The notes beneath the pieces were generated by a model, which saw only the letters and a list, made by a program, of their open reading frames with translations, did no database searches and was not told where the DNA came from. Below, one piece after another: positions 18,901 through 26,962 of a DNA stretch of 64,000 nt. A program made the translations under genes and the position numbers. The stretch is taken from assembly GCA_964631605.1 (NCBI GenBank), contig CAZVYG010000014.1, positions 19,223 to 83,222 on the forward strand, written 5' to 3'. The stretch is from JARKQH01 sp964631605. GTDB taxonomy: Bacteria > Verrucomicrobiota > Verrucomicrobiia > Limisphaerales > UBA8199. The stretch's first letter is position 1. Each line of letters opens with the position of its first letter.

Positions 18901-18978
18901 CGAGTCGGCGCAGCTCGCAGCCACCGCCCCGCACAAGAGCAATCCCGCTGCGGCAGATTTCCACAGGTCTGTGGGCAT
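15901..18978 (-). CDS. Two-component regulator propeller sensor histidine kinase (Reg_prop / Y_Y_Y / HisKA_3)
   Basis: From ATG 18978 (signal peptide MPTDLWKSAAAGLLLC) the protein is about 1025 aa. Residues ~35-690 hold repeated propeller motifs of the form EDxxGxLWxGT (REGYLWAGTLDGLARFD, REGSLWVGMNGGGLARV, KGVLWVGTSSGLCRF), the two-bladed-propeller sensor of the HTCS/Reg_prop family. A Y_Y_Y domain follows (YTSLNLAAPDKARFRYRL), then one membrane helix (WWFLTLASLALLGAIIGSV), HisKA_3 (ARDLHDQLGANLTQ, His near 827) and HATPase_c (NIVKHS, DNGQGLP). There is no receiver or AraC domain, so it signals to the separate regulator downstream. Such kinases in Bacteroidetes sense glycans in the periplasm; the ligand here is unknown. 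The frame also continues to 19035. Confidence 0.9.
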   Translation of the reverse strand: MPTDLWKSAAAGLLLCGAVAASCADSPPGFNVRVWGVEDGLPQSAVLTLVQSREGYLWAGTLDGLARFDGLHFTTFRQANTPGLSSSRILKLFEDSQTNLWIGTESAGVFLVRQGRVISLDIGRGTREGRLMSACEDRSGAVWLYTADGQLCRYQNRQVNVWNAGAGLASNCRAVITDDEGLTWIGSDWQLTAIGQVPPGPATGLPVVYEFQFPVAARPDGRPGLARRLDALLASRQGGYWRLADNRIQKWKRNQMQRDLGPYPWTEGVPITAVCEDLEGNPVVGTHGDGVFWFQPDGRYAQLSTAELSHSAVLSLAMDREGSLWVGMNGGGLARVKRHLFEVLESSRGATVQSLAEDVLGGLWVGYNDQRIDRFADGHSVVFTDFQAKLDLHTLGPMKCFVRSVFVDQQQQVWAGTVNGGLLRLSENKFRQAQGPDLLRRDVSALYQDSMGRLWAGTEAGLAGWDGSEWSRLTAQEGLPPFPVRALAEDGAKGLWIGTDGGGVVRWQAGRFEAFTRTNGLPSDNITALLRDRKGVLWVGTSSGLCRFAEGRWTSYAGRLGPAGDSIAFLLEDNLDHLWLGTTAGLLRVAPKELADLAAGLIPSVAPRLYGRAEGLPSPECTQGSQPAACRTRDGRVWFPTIKGLVSVDPAQLKRNTNPPPVMIEAVYLDGRRLDAGTLGAAPLREVTVPPGSQALEIRYTSLNLAAPDKARFRYRLNPHETDWTEVESDRRVVRYPRLPPGRYRFEVTAGNEDGVWNPAGMSLGVIVQPPFWRTWWFLTLASLALLGAIIGSVHYVSTQKLQRQLSALRQQEALEKERARIARDLHDQLGANLTQVALLGEMAEADKDLPAEIESHARQIAQTARETTRALDEIVWTVNPANDTLDGLINYLCKYAQEYLALAGLQYRLEVPPQLPATPISPELRHNVFLVAKEAINNIVKHSRASAARLRLRLAPDQFTLEIEDNGQGLPPGAENKGRNGLRNMRRRMEEIAGQFQTGPGAEGGVCIRLVVPLRAPGRDGKEK

Positions 18979-19076
18979 ATCGGCCAACCGCGGCTCAGTG
19001 TGCCTTTGCCCCGGCGCGGAGGCAAGTCGGGGCATGGACGGCGGGCCTTAAACCGTATAGGGTGAAGCGCATCATT

Positions 19077-19784
19077 ATGGCCTTAGCTGACATTCGGAGA
19101 GAATACACCTTGGGTGGCTTGCGGCGGCGGGACCTTGCACCCGAACCCATCTCCCAGTTTCGCGCGTGGTTTGACCAGGCCCTCGGAGCCCGGGCCGGAG
19201 GCCGGGTGCTGAAGTTCTTCGTCAACCTTTACAAGGCGTTTCTCATGTTGGGCGGCGCGCAGCCGGCCGACGTGAACGCCATGACGCTTGCCACCGTGGA
19301 CGCCGAAGGGCGCCCCTCGGCGCGAGTGGTGCTGCTCAAGGGCGTGGACGAGCGCGGCTTCGTCTTCTACACCAACTATCACAGCCGCAAGGGGCGGGAA
19401 CTGGCGGCCAACCCGCGCGGGGCGCTGGTGTTTTACTGGGCCGATCTGGAACGCCAGGTTTGCGTGTCGGGCGAAGTCAGAAAACTGCCGGAAGCGGAAT
19501 CGGATGCCTATTTTTCCAGCCGCCCGCGCGGCAGCCGCATTGCGGCCTGCGCCTCGGACCAAAGCCAGGTGGTGCGGGACCGGGCGGAGTTGGAGCAGCG
19601 GTGGCGCCAGGAGGAAACCCGCTACGCCGGGCGCGAGGTGCCCCGGCCGCCACACTGGGGAGGGTATGTGCTCGTGCCGGACCGCATTGAATTCTGGCAG
19701 GGGCGCCCCAACCGTCTGCACGATCGGTTCTGCTACAGCCGGCAACCGGATAACACCTGGAAAATCGAGCGTCTCGCGCCGTGA
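19077..19784 (+). CDS. pdxH: Pyridoxamine 5'-phosphate oxidase
   Basis: PdxH oxidises pyridoxamine or pyridoxine 5'-phosphate to pyridoxal phosphate with FMN. The 235-aa product has the family's hallmark segments: RREYTLGGLRRRDL, RVVLLKGVDERGFVFYTNY, SRKGRELAANPR, and at the C-terminus DRIEFWQGRPNRLHDR. Length is close to the E. coli enzyme (218 aa). ATG 19077 fits the family start; a GTG at 19062 would add five residues. It stands alone, divergent from the kinase operon. Confidence 0.95.
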   Translation: MALADIRREYTLGGLRRRDLAPEPISQFRAWFDQALGARAGGRVLKFFVNLYKAFLMLGGAQPADVNAMTLATVDAEGRPSARVVLLKGVDERGFVFYTNYHSRKGRELAANPRGALVFYWADLERQVCVSGEVRKLPEAESDAYFSSRPRGSRIAACASDQSQVVRDRAELEQRWRQEETRYAGREVPRPPHWGGYVLVPDRIEFWQGRPNRLHDRFCYSRQPDNTWKIERLAP

Positions 19785-19845
19785 AATCCCAACGCGCAAA
19801 TCGCACGGGCGCGCGAGCGGGGCCGGAGGCCGCCTAGAACCGCTG

Positions 19846-22332
19846 ATGAACTGGGTTCTGCTCAAGAACAGCCTGATGGTGAGCGGACTGACCACCCTCC
19901 TGGCAGTCGGATTCGGAGCGTTGGCGGCGTTGTGGGTGGCCTGCCTCGACCGGCGCTGGCAGGCGTTCCTGGCCGGCGCGGCGCTGCTGGTGCTGGCGTT
20001 GCCGCCGTTCCTGCTGGCCAACTGCTGGCTGCATTACCTCGGCCACGCGGGCGTCTGGCGCTCGTGGCTGTCCCTGAACCTTTTCTCGCTGGGCGGCACG
20101 GTGTGGATTCTCGCCCTCTGGCTTTGGCCCATCACCTTTTTGGCGGTTTGGAGCGCCTGGCAGCGGCTCGAGTCCGCCCACCTGGAATCCGACATGGCGC
20201 TGACCGGCACGGTGCTCGTCCGCGTGCTGCTCTTTCCCCTGGCCCGGCCTGCCCTGGCGCAAGCGGCGCTCCTGACCTTCATTCTCGCGCTGAACCATTT
20301 CGCCATCCCCGCCATCCTGCAAGTGAAGGTGTTCCCCGCGGAAATCTGGGTGCGCTTCAGCACCAGTTTTGACACCCTGGGCGCGCTTCAACTCAGTTGG
20401 CCCCTGGTCCTGGGACCCACGCTGCTCCTGCTTTGGCTCGCCCGCAGGCCTGTGGCCTGGCCCCACCTCCAACCACCGGTGCCGCCGCGTCTTCTGCGCC
20501 AACAGGTCAGGCCCGGCTGGTTCCTCGGCGCAGGCGCGCTGGCGACCGTAATCTATCTCCTGGGCGCCGGCTTGCCCTTGTTTCAACTGCTTTCGGCTCC
20601 GCGGACCTGGAGCGAATTGCCTGGCGCCCTGGCGGCGGGGAGCGACGCCGTTTGGAACTCGTTCGCCTTCGCGGCCCTGGCGGCCAGTCTGGTCATCGGC
20701 CTCAGCCTCCTGCAGTGTGGCGCCCCACGCGGTCGGGAAGCGCAAGGGGCGCTGGTGCAATCGAAAGGCGTCCGGGCCATTGCCTGGCTGCCATGGCTGC
20801 CCTTCCTCGTGCCGGGGGTGTTGCTCGGGATGGGTTTGATTTTCCTTCTCAACCGCCCGGCTCTGGCCTGGTTTTACCACAGCGTGGCGATCGTGCTGCT
20901 GGCGCTGGGCATTCGCTACCTGGCGCTGGGCTGGACGGCCGTGTCGCACGCGCTGGACCGAAGCGATCCCCGTCTGCTGGAGGTTGCCCGCCTGCACGGC
21001 GCCAGCCGGCTCCAGTTGCTCCGTTACGCGCATTGGCCGCAGGTCAAGTCTCAAGTCCTGGCTGCCTGGTATATCATTTTCCTGCTCTGTTTGTGGGATG
21101 TCGAAACGATCGTGCTTCTCTGGCCGCCGGGGGCCGAAACGCTGGCCCTGCGCATTTTCAATCTGCTCCACTACGGGCATAACGCCCAGGTCAACGCGCT
21201 TTGTCTGGCGTTGCTGGGCCTGGCCGCCGCCCCGCTGCTGGGGTGGCTGGTCTGGCGCCGGTTCCGCCGGCTGGGATGGGGCGGCGCGGCCCGGGCGGGC
21301 TGCCTCGCTGCCGGCGGGCTTTGGCTGTGCGGCTGCGCCCCTGAGTATGCGCCCCATGAAGCGCCCTTGCGCAGCCAGCTCTTCGACCGGGTCGAGATCA
21401 TCGGCACACGCGGTGCGGGTGTTGGGCAAGTCAACAAACCCCGGTCGGTTGCGGTGGACCCCATGGACAATCTTTACGTGGTGGACATGACCGGCCGGGT
21501 TCAGAAGTTTGATTCCAACGGCGTTTTTGTACTGCAGTGGCAAATGCCCGAAACTGACATCGGCCGGGCCAAAGGCCTGTGCCGGGACCGCGAGGGCAAC
21601 ATCGTGGTGAACGAGCCGCACTATGCCCGCGTCAATCATTATTCGCCCGCCGGCCGGCTGGTCTTCCAGTGGGGGCGGCACGGGCCGGCGCCGGGAGAGC
21701 TTGGCTTTCCGCGCGCGGTGGCGGTGAACTCCCAAAATGAAATCATCGTAAGTGAATATGGCGCCAACGAGCGCGTGCAGCGGTTCCGGCTGCCGCCCAC
21801 CCTTGGCGCCGGGGCAACGGTCGAGTTCCTTAACGCCTTTGGCGAACGGGGCGGTGGCCCGGGGCAGTTCAACCGGCCCGAAGGCTTGTGCGTGGACGCC
21901 CAGGACCGAATTTACGTGGCCGATTCCTGCAATCATCGCATTCAAGTCTTTACGCGCGAGGGCCGGTTCCTGCGCGCCTACGGCCGGGCGGGCCGCGGGC
22001 CGGGCCAGTTGAGCTACCCCTACGACATTTGCGTGGACAGCCGGGGATTCCAATACGTCTGCGAATTCGGCAACAGCCGCATCCAAGTCTTCGACGCCGA
22101 CGATCGGCCGGTCGAGATGATTGGGGGACCCGGCGCCGAGCCGGGGCGGTTCAGCAACCCGTGGGGAGTGGCGCTTGATTCGGCTGGCAACCTTTACGTC
22201 GCTGATTCCCAAAATCACCGCATCCAGAAACTCAAGCGGTCACGGCCTTATGGCCGCGCTTCGAGCCTCGGGACGCCGGTTTCCATTCGATTTGGAGGGG
22301 ACTTGCCGTTAGCTTTGGGCGTGGGCCGTTGA
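19846..22332 (+). CDS. ABC transporter permease (FbpB-like, two permease units) fused to an NHL-repeat beta-propeller
   Basis: From ATG 19846 the protein is 828 aa. Residues 1-~480 are hydrophobic and hold two permease units with EAA-like loops, the clearer being EVARLHGASRLQLLRYAHW before a helix rich in Ala/Leu; this is the arrangement of ferric iron-type (FbpB) permeases. Around residue 485-498 is a hydrophobic stretch ending LWLCGCAPEY, which reads like a lipoprotein signal. Residues ~510-815 are NHL propeller blades (NKPRSVAVDPMDNLYVVD, FNRPEGLCVDAQDRIYVAD, SNPWGVALDSAGNLYVAD). No stop separates the parts. No ATPase or binding protein gene is adjacent. The vWA gene begins 6 bp after the stop. 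A second start inside the frame for the propeller (TTG/CTG) cannot be excluded. Confidence 0.75.
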   Translation: MNWVLLKNSLMVSGLTTLLAVGFGALAALWVACLDRRWQAFLAGAALLVLALPPFLLANCWLHYLGHAGVWRSWLSLNLFSLGGTVWILALWLWPITFLAVWSAWQRLESAHLESDMALTGTVLVRVLLFPLARPALAQAALLTFILALNHFAIPAILQVKVFPAEIWVRFSTSFDTLGALQLSWPLVLGPTLLLLWLARRPVAWPHLQPPVPPRLLRQQVRPGWFLGAGALATVIYLLGAGLPLFQLLSAPRTWSELPGALAAGSDAVWNSFAFAALAASLVIGLSLLQCGAPRGREAQGALVQSKGVRAIAWLPWLPFLVPGVLLGMGLIFLLNRPALAWFYHSVAIVLLALGIRYLALGWTAVSHALDRSDPRLLEVARLHGASRLQLLRYAHWPQVKSQVLAAWYIIFLLCLWDVETIVLLWPPGAETLALRIFNLLHYGHNAQVNALCLALLGLAAAPLLGWLVWRRFRRLGWGGAARAGCLAAGGLWLCGCAPEYAPHEAPLRSQLFDRVEIIGTRGAGVGQVNKPRSVAVDPMDNLYVVDMTGRVQKFDSNGVFVLQWQMPETDIGRAKGLCRDREGNIVVNEPHYARVNHYSPAGRLVFQWGRHGPAPGELGFPRAVAVNSQNEIIVSEYGANERVQRFRLPPTLGAGATVEFLNAFGERGGGPGQFNRPEGLCVDAQDRIYVADSCNHRIQVFTREGRFLRAYGRAGRGPGQLSYPYDICVDSRGFQYVCEFGNSRIQVFDADDRPVEMIGGPGAEPGRFSNPWGVALDSAGNLYVADSQNHRIQKLKRSRPYGRASSLGTPVSIRFGGDLPLALGVGR

Positions 22333-22338
22333 GCGATC

Positions 22339-25239
22339 ATGAATTTTCAGTTCACCCAGCCTTACTACCTGCTGCTGCTGGTGCCGGCGCTGGCGTGGAC
22401 GTTCTGGTTTGCCTGGAGGACCGATGTGCAAACCAGCCGCTGGCGGCGGGCGCTCTCCCTCGGCATCCGGGTCGTTGTCCTTCTGTGCCTGATCTTCGCC
22501 CTGGCCGGGTTGCAGTGGCTCCGGCCGGTTGAAGGCATGAACGTCTTCTTCGTGCTCGACCGCTCGGACAGCATTCCCTCGCCCCAGCAGGAAGCCGCCC
22601 GCGAATACGTCAACCTGGTCAGCAACCGGAAGAAACCGATTGACCGGGCCGGCGTCATCGTCTTCGGCAGCGAGGCCAGCATCGAGTCCTCACCGAACTA
22701 CGCGGTGGACCTGCAAAAAATCCAGGCGGTCGTCGGCACCGAACGCACCGACCTGGCCGGCGCCATTCGCCTGGCCACCGCCGCCTTTCCCGAGACCGGC
22801 CAGAAGCGGCTGGTGCTGCTGACCGACGGGAACGAAAACGTGGGCGATGCCCTGAGCGCCGTCCTGGCCGCCCGCCCCCTGGGTGTCTCGGTGGATGTGG
22901 TGCCGCTCGGAGTCGCCCGCGCCAACGATCTGTTCGTGCAAAAACTCCAGGTCCCCGCCCGGCTCAAGAAAGGCCAATCTTTCGAGGCGAAAATCTTTGT
23001 CCAGTCCGAGCAGGCCCAATCCGCCACCGTCCGGCTTTACCGCAACGACCAGTTCCTCGGGGAACAGAAAGTGACCATGAGCCCGGGCAAAAACCTCTTC
23101 ACCTTTCCCCAAACCCTGACCGAGCCCGGGTTTTACAGCTACGACGTCCGCATTGATGCGCCCGGCGACCCGCTGCCGCAGAACAACCGTGCCACCGGCT
23201 TCGCCATCGTCCGCGGCGAACCGCGCCTGTTAATCGTGTCGGCGGATCCCCAGCAGGATCGCCAACTGGCCGCTGCCCTGACCTCCTCCCGCCTCGAGGT
23301 CATGCTGGTGGGGCTGCCGGGTTTCCCGGCCACACTGGCTGAAATGCAGAGCTATGACGCGATCTTCATCAGCAATCTGGCCGCCGGCGATCTCGGGATG
23401 GACCGGCAGCGGCTCCTGGAAAGCGCCGTGCGCGATTTTGGTGTCGGGCTGGTCTGCGTGGGCGGCGACCAGGCTTATGCGGCGGGCGGCTACCGCGGCA
23501 CACCGCTGGAAACCACCCTGCCCGTCAACATGGAGCTGGATAGCAAGAAAGTGCTGCCCAGCGGCGCCGTGGTGCTCGTCATGCACGGGATGGAATTCGC
23601 CAACGGCAACGAGGTCGCCCGCCAATGCGCCATCGGCGTGCTCGAAGCGCTCGGACCGCAGGACGAAATGGGGGTGCTGCTCTGGGACGGCTATGAGCGC
23701 TGGCTGTTCCCGCTGCAAAAAGTGGGACAGAAAGCCAGCCTCCGCCAGCAAATCGCCGGCATGAACCAGGGCGACCTCGGCAGCTTCCAGCAGATTCTTG
23801 AAATGGCCCGCGAAGGCCTCAAGAAATCGTCCGCCAACTTGAAACACATCATTGTATTTAGCGACGGTGACCCCGGCGCGCCCTCCGCCGAGCTGATGCA
23901 GGGAATTGTTGGGGACCGAATCACCGTGAGCACTGTTCTGATCGCGGGTCATGCCGGTCCCGAGACCATGATCCAGATGGCGGACCAGGGACGCGGCCGG
24001 TTCTACAACGTGTCGTCGGCCTATGATCTGCCCCAGATTTTCATCAAGGAAACGGCGGTGATTCTCAAATCCGCCATCTACGAAGAACCCTTCAAGCCTC
24101 AACTCCGGTCCTCGAGCGAAGTCGTCCGCGGCATTGGAGCCGATGAATACCCGCAGTTGCTCGGCTACGTGGCCACCACTCCAAAGGCGCGCGCCGAAAC
24201 TCCCCTCTGGACCGACAAGGGCGATCCGTTGCTGGCGCATTGGCAATACGGCCTTGGCCGGTCCGTAGCGTTCACCTCCGACGCCAAAGCCCGCTGGGGC
24301 CGCAACTGGCTCAACTGGGAGCGCTACCGTCAGTTCTGGTCCCAGGTCGGCCAGTGGAGCCTCCGCCGCCTGGACAATGCCGACTTTAACACCGAAGTCA
24401 CCGTGGACAAAGGCGAGGCCATCCTCACCGTGGACGCCCTCGATGAACAGGGCAATTATCGCAATTTCCTCAACCTCCAGGCCGCCATCGTCAACCCAAA
24501 AGGTGAGCGGCAGACCGTCCGCATCGAACAGACCGGTCCGGGCCATTATGAAGCCCGGTTTCCCACCAGCGAAGTGGGCGCCTACCTCCTCAACATCATG
24601 GACATGAAGGACGGCCAGTTGCGGGGCACCCAGGTCGTCGGCGCCAGCGTCAATTATTCCCCCGAATTCAACACCGCCGAACCCAACCTCAACCTGCTGC
24701 GCCGCCTGGCCGAGAGCGGCGGCGGCAAGCTGCTGGGCCGCGCCAACCTCGCCCTCAACTCCTTCTCCCACGACCGCCAGAAAACCTTCCAGCCCCAGCA
24801 GCTTTGGGAGCAGTTGCTCAAACTGGCCATCCTGCTGTTCGTGGCCGACGTGGGGGTGCGGCGGGTCCAAGTTGATCGTGCGGAATGGCTTCGCTGGATG
24901 GCGGCGCTGCGCCGGCGTCTCTTTTTCTGGGAGACCGCGCCGCGGCCGGTCGAGGCGGATGAATCGCTCGCGGCACTGCTTGCGCGCCGTCAACAGGTCC
25001 GCTCCACCACCACGCCGCCTGTCGAACCGCGGCCGGATTTATTCCGGCCGCAACAACCGCCCGCAGTGGGTGAGCCCGCCTCGCCGCCGGCGACCGAACC
25101 GGGGGCAAGCCCCGTCTCCGCCACGCCCCAACCCGTGCCTCAACCCGCGCCCGAGCCTCCGCCCACCCCAGCGCCGGGGGGCACGACCAGCCGCCTGCTC
25201 GAAGCCAAACGTCGCGCCCAGCAGCGCCGTCGAAAGTAG
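22339..25239 (+). CDS. Large membrane-anchored von Willebrand factor A / glutamine amidotransferase-like protein
   Basis: The 966-aa protein opens with two membrane helices (YYLLLLVPALAWTFWFAW; LGIRVVVLLCLIFALAGL). A vWA domain follows with the MIDAS sequence FFVLDRSDSIPS (near 74-78) and LVLLTDGNENVG. A long middle part resembles the class I amidotransferase-like domain common in these proteins (LLIVSADPQQDRQLAAAL; LVCVGGDQAYAAGGY) and a second vWA-like strand (IIVFSDGDPGAPS). A further hydrophobic segment occurs near 830 (LLKLAILLFVADVGV), then a Pro-rich tail ending in basic residues (KRRAQQRRRK). Such proteins are widespread in Planctomycetes/Verrucomicrobia beside MoxR/BatA genes, but none is seen here. 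Function is unknown. It probably shares an operon with the permease-propeller gene. Confidence 0.8.
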   Translation: MNFQFTQPYYLLLLVPALAWTFWFAWRTDVQTSRWRRALSLGIRVVVLLCLIFALAGLQWLRPVEGMNVFFVLDRSDSIPSPQQEAAREYVNLVSNRKKPIDRAGVIVFGSEASIESSPNYAVDLQKIQAVVGTERTDLAGAIRLATAAFPETGQKRLVLLTDGNENVGDALSAVLAARPLGVSVDVVPLGVARANDLFVQKLQVPARLKKGQSFEAKIFVQSEQAQSATVRLYRNDQFLGEQKVTMSPGKNLFTFPQTLTEPGFYSYDVRIDAPGDPLPQNNRATGFAIVRGEPRLLIVSADPQQDRQLAAALTSSRLEVMLVGLPGFPATLAEMQSYDAIFISNLAAGDLGMDRQRLLESAVRDFGVGLVCVGGDQAYAAGGYRGTPLETTLPVNMELDSKKVLPSGAVVLVMHGMEFANGNEVARQCAIGVLEALGPQDEMGVLLWDGYERWLFPLQKVGQKASLRQQIAGMNQGDLGSFQQILEMAREGLKKSSANLKHIIVFSDGDPGAPSAELMQGIVGDRITVSTVLIAGHAGPETMIQMADQGRGRFYNVSSAYDLPQIFIKETAVILKSAIYEEPFKPQLRSSSEVVRGIGADEYPQLLGYVATTPKARAETPLWTDKGDPLLAHWQYGLGRSVAFTSDAKARWGRNWLNWERYRQFWSQVGQWSLRRLDNADFNTEVTVDKGEAILTVDALDEQGNYRNFLNLQAAIVNPKGERQTVRIEQTGPGHYEARFPTSEVGAYLLNIMDMKDGQLRGTQVVGASVNYSPEFNTAEPNLNLLRRLAESGGGKLLGRANLALNSFSHDRQKTFQPQQLWEQLLKLAILLFVADVGVRRVQVDRAEWLRWMAALRRRLFFWETAPRPVEADESLAALLARRQQVRSTTTPPVEPRPDLFRPQQPPAVGEPASPPATEPGASPVSATPQPVPQPAPEPPPTPAPGGTTSRLLEAKRRAQQRRRK

Positions 25240-25292
25240 CCCCTTTTTCTTTGTCCCGTTTTGCCGTGCACAGGGGCCGCCGGTCTGCGGTA

Positions 25293-25859
25293 TCAACGGC
25301 TGCCAGGCTTCATGGCTGGTACCGCCGCAAGGTCGGGGGGCAGCTTGTCCGGCTCGAACGTCTCGACCTCAATTTTCAGCAGGCTGAACATGGGCAACCC
25401 GAAGTCAACCGCCCCGCCGGACCGGTCCACCGCCATGGCAACGCCCACGACTTCGCCGCCGTGGGCGCGAACAATCTCAATGGTCTCCTGCACCCGGCCC
25501 CCCTTGGTAACCACGTCCTCAACCACCAGCACCTTTTCCCCGCTTGAAATCCGGAAGCCGCGCCGCAACACGAGTTTGCCTTCTTCCTTCTCGACGAAGA
25601 TGAAGCGCAGGCGCAGTTGGCGGGCCAGCTCCTGCCCCAGCACCAGGCCGCCCATTGCCGGAGAAACCACCGTCGCCGCCCCCAGCCCCTTGACTTTGGC
25701 CGCCAGCTCTGCGCCCAGCTTCTCCACGATCGGCATCTGCTGCAGGGCCAATGCGCATTGAAAATACTGCCGGCTGTGAAGCCCGCTTCGGAGGATGAAA
25801 TGCCCCTCGAGCAGCGCTCCTGTATCGCGAAAAACCTGGAGAATTTCTGACTCGGTCAT
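25293..25859 (-). CDS. pyrE: Orotate phosphoribosyltransferase
   Basis: PyrE joins orotate to PRPP to make OMP in pyrimidine synthesis. The 188-aa protein has the PRPP-binding signature VLVVEDVVTKGGRVQET and the family sequences GALLEGHFILRSGLHSRQYFQ and SPAMGGLVLGQELA. Length is normal for the short PyrE type. It converges on the vWA gene with a 53-bp gap and is not clustered with other pyr genes. Confidence 0.93.
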   Translation of the reverse strand: MTESEILQVFRDTGALLEGHFILRSGLHSRQYFQCALALQQMPIVEKLGAELAAKVKGLGAATVVSPAMGGLVLGQELARQLRLRFIFVEKEEGKLVLRRGFRISSGEKVLVVEDVVTKGGRVQETIEIVRAHGGEVVGVAMAVDRSGGAVDFGLPMFSLLKIEVETFEPDKLPPDLAAVPAMKPGSR

Positions 25860-25984
25860 GCGCGGAGACTAATCGCGGTGGCCGGCCATGACAAGCGGCT
25901 GGCGGCACTGTTGGCAAGAGTTGCCAACGTCCGTCTCGCGGCGACCGTTTTTTGTGCAATGGCCCTTCGGCCTCCAGCGGGCAA

Positions 25985-26797
25985 TCAGAAACCGATGCTG
26001 ATGCCCCCGTCCACCGGCAGCAGCGCGCCGGTGACAAACTGGGCCGCTGGCGAACAGAGGTAAACCGCCGCCCACCCCACGTCCTGGGGTTTGCCAAACC
26101 GGTTCATGGGAGTGCGCCCCAGGACCTTTTGTCGGCGCGCGGGATCGCCCTCCATGGCTTTGCGCGTCATGTCGGTCTCGATCCAGCCGGGAGCAACGGC
26201 ATTGACGCGCACTCCGTAACATGAGACTTCCGTCGCCAGCGTCCGGATCATGCCCAGCATCGCGGTCTTGGCTGCCGCATAAGCCACCACCAGCGGAATG
26301 CCAAACAGGGAGGCCATTGAGGCAACAAAAAGAATATTCCCGTGTTTGCGTTCGATCATGCTGGGCAGGACTGCCTGGTTCAGGGCGTGGGCGGCCAGCA
26401 CGTGGGTCTGCAAGACGGTTTGGAATTCCGCCGAGGTGGTTTTCAATGCCGACTTTTTCAAGTGGTTGCCGGCGTTGTTAACCAGAATGGAAATCGGGGC
26501 GCCCGCGGCTGATTCCGCGGCTTTCACCAGCCTCTCCGCCCGCTCCAGATGGGTGACGTCGTGAGCCACGAACGAGGCCATCGGGCCCAGGCGGGCGGCG
26601 GCCTCTGCCAGCGGCGCTTCCCGACGCCCCGCCAAAACCACCCGCGCCCCGGCGGCCACCATGCATTCCGCAATCGCCAGGCCCAGACCGCTCCCCCCAC
26701 CCGTCACCAAGGCTGTTTCGTCATCCAACCGAAACGGGGTTGGGACCTGCTTTCGTTCTGATCCTGTGGGGCGCGATGCCTTCATTCTGTCTGACAA
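25985..26797 (-). CDS. Short-chain dehydrogenase/reductase (SDR), gluconate 5-dehydrogenase-like
   Basis: This 270-aa classical SDR has the cofactor motif VTGGGSGLGLAIAE, the LVNNAGNH structural motif, and the catalytic Tyr and Lys in VAYAAAKTAMLG, with VRVNAVAPGWIETDM following. The C-terminal VTGALLPVDGGISIGF is typical of FabG/Gno-like members. Substrate is not predictable; similarity in layout to gluconate 5-dehydrogenase is suggestive only. It lies upstream of pyrE on the same strand with a 125-bp gap. Confidence 0.88.
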   Translation of the reverse strand: MSDRMKASRPTGSERKQVPTPFRLDDETALVTGGGSGLGLAIAECMVAAGARVVLAGRREAPLAEAAARLGPMASFVAHDVTHLERAERLVKAAESAAGAPISILVNNAGNHLKKSALKTTSAEFQTVLQTHVLAAHALNQAVLPSMIERKHGNILFVASMASLFGIPLVVAYAAAKTAMLGMIRTLATEVSCYGVRVNAVAPGWIETDMTRKAMEGDPARRQKVLGRTPMNRFGKPQDVGWAAVYLCSPAAQFVTGALLPVDGGISIGF

Positions 26798-26962
26798 TAA
26801 GCCTCGCCACCCGCCTCCGACAAGGCGGATTCCCCGGGACTGTTTCCCCGCTACTCAGCTTGGGGTGGGCTCCGGGTTTTTACGGGGCTTTTGCCCGTGA
26901 AAATCGTGAACAGTTGTAGGTGCAATTCGTCCAAGGTGTGGTATTCTGAATCGGATTTTAGA

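Noticed and set aside
19834..22218. 794-residue minus-strand frame
   Set aside because: Antisense to the permease-propeller gene, low complexity (Gln/Gly/Pro/Arg) and without motifs.
23230..24993. 587-residue minus-strand frame
   Set aside because: Antisense to the vWA protein; no domains or signal, codon pattern belongs to the + strand gene.
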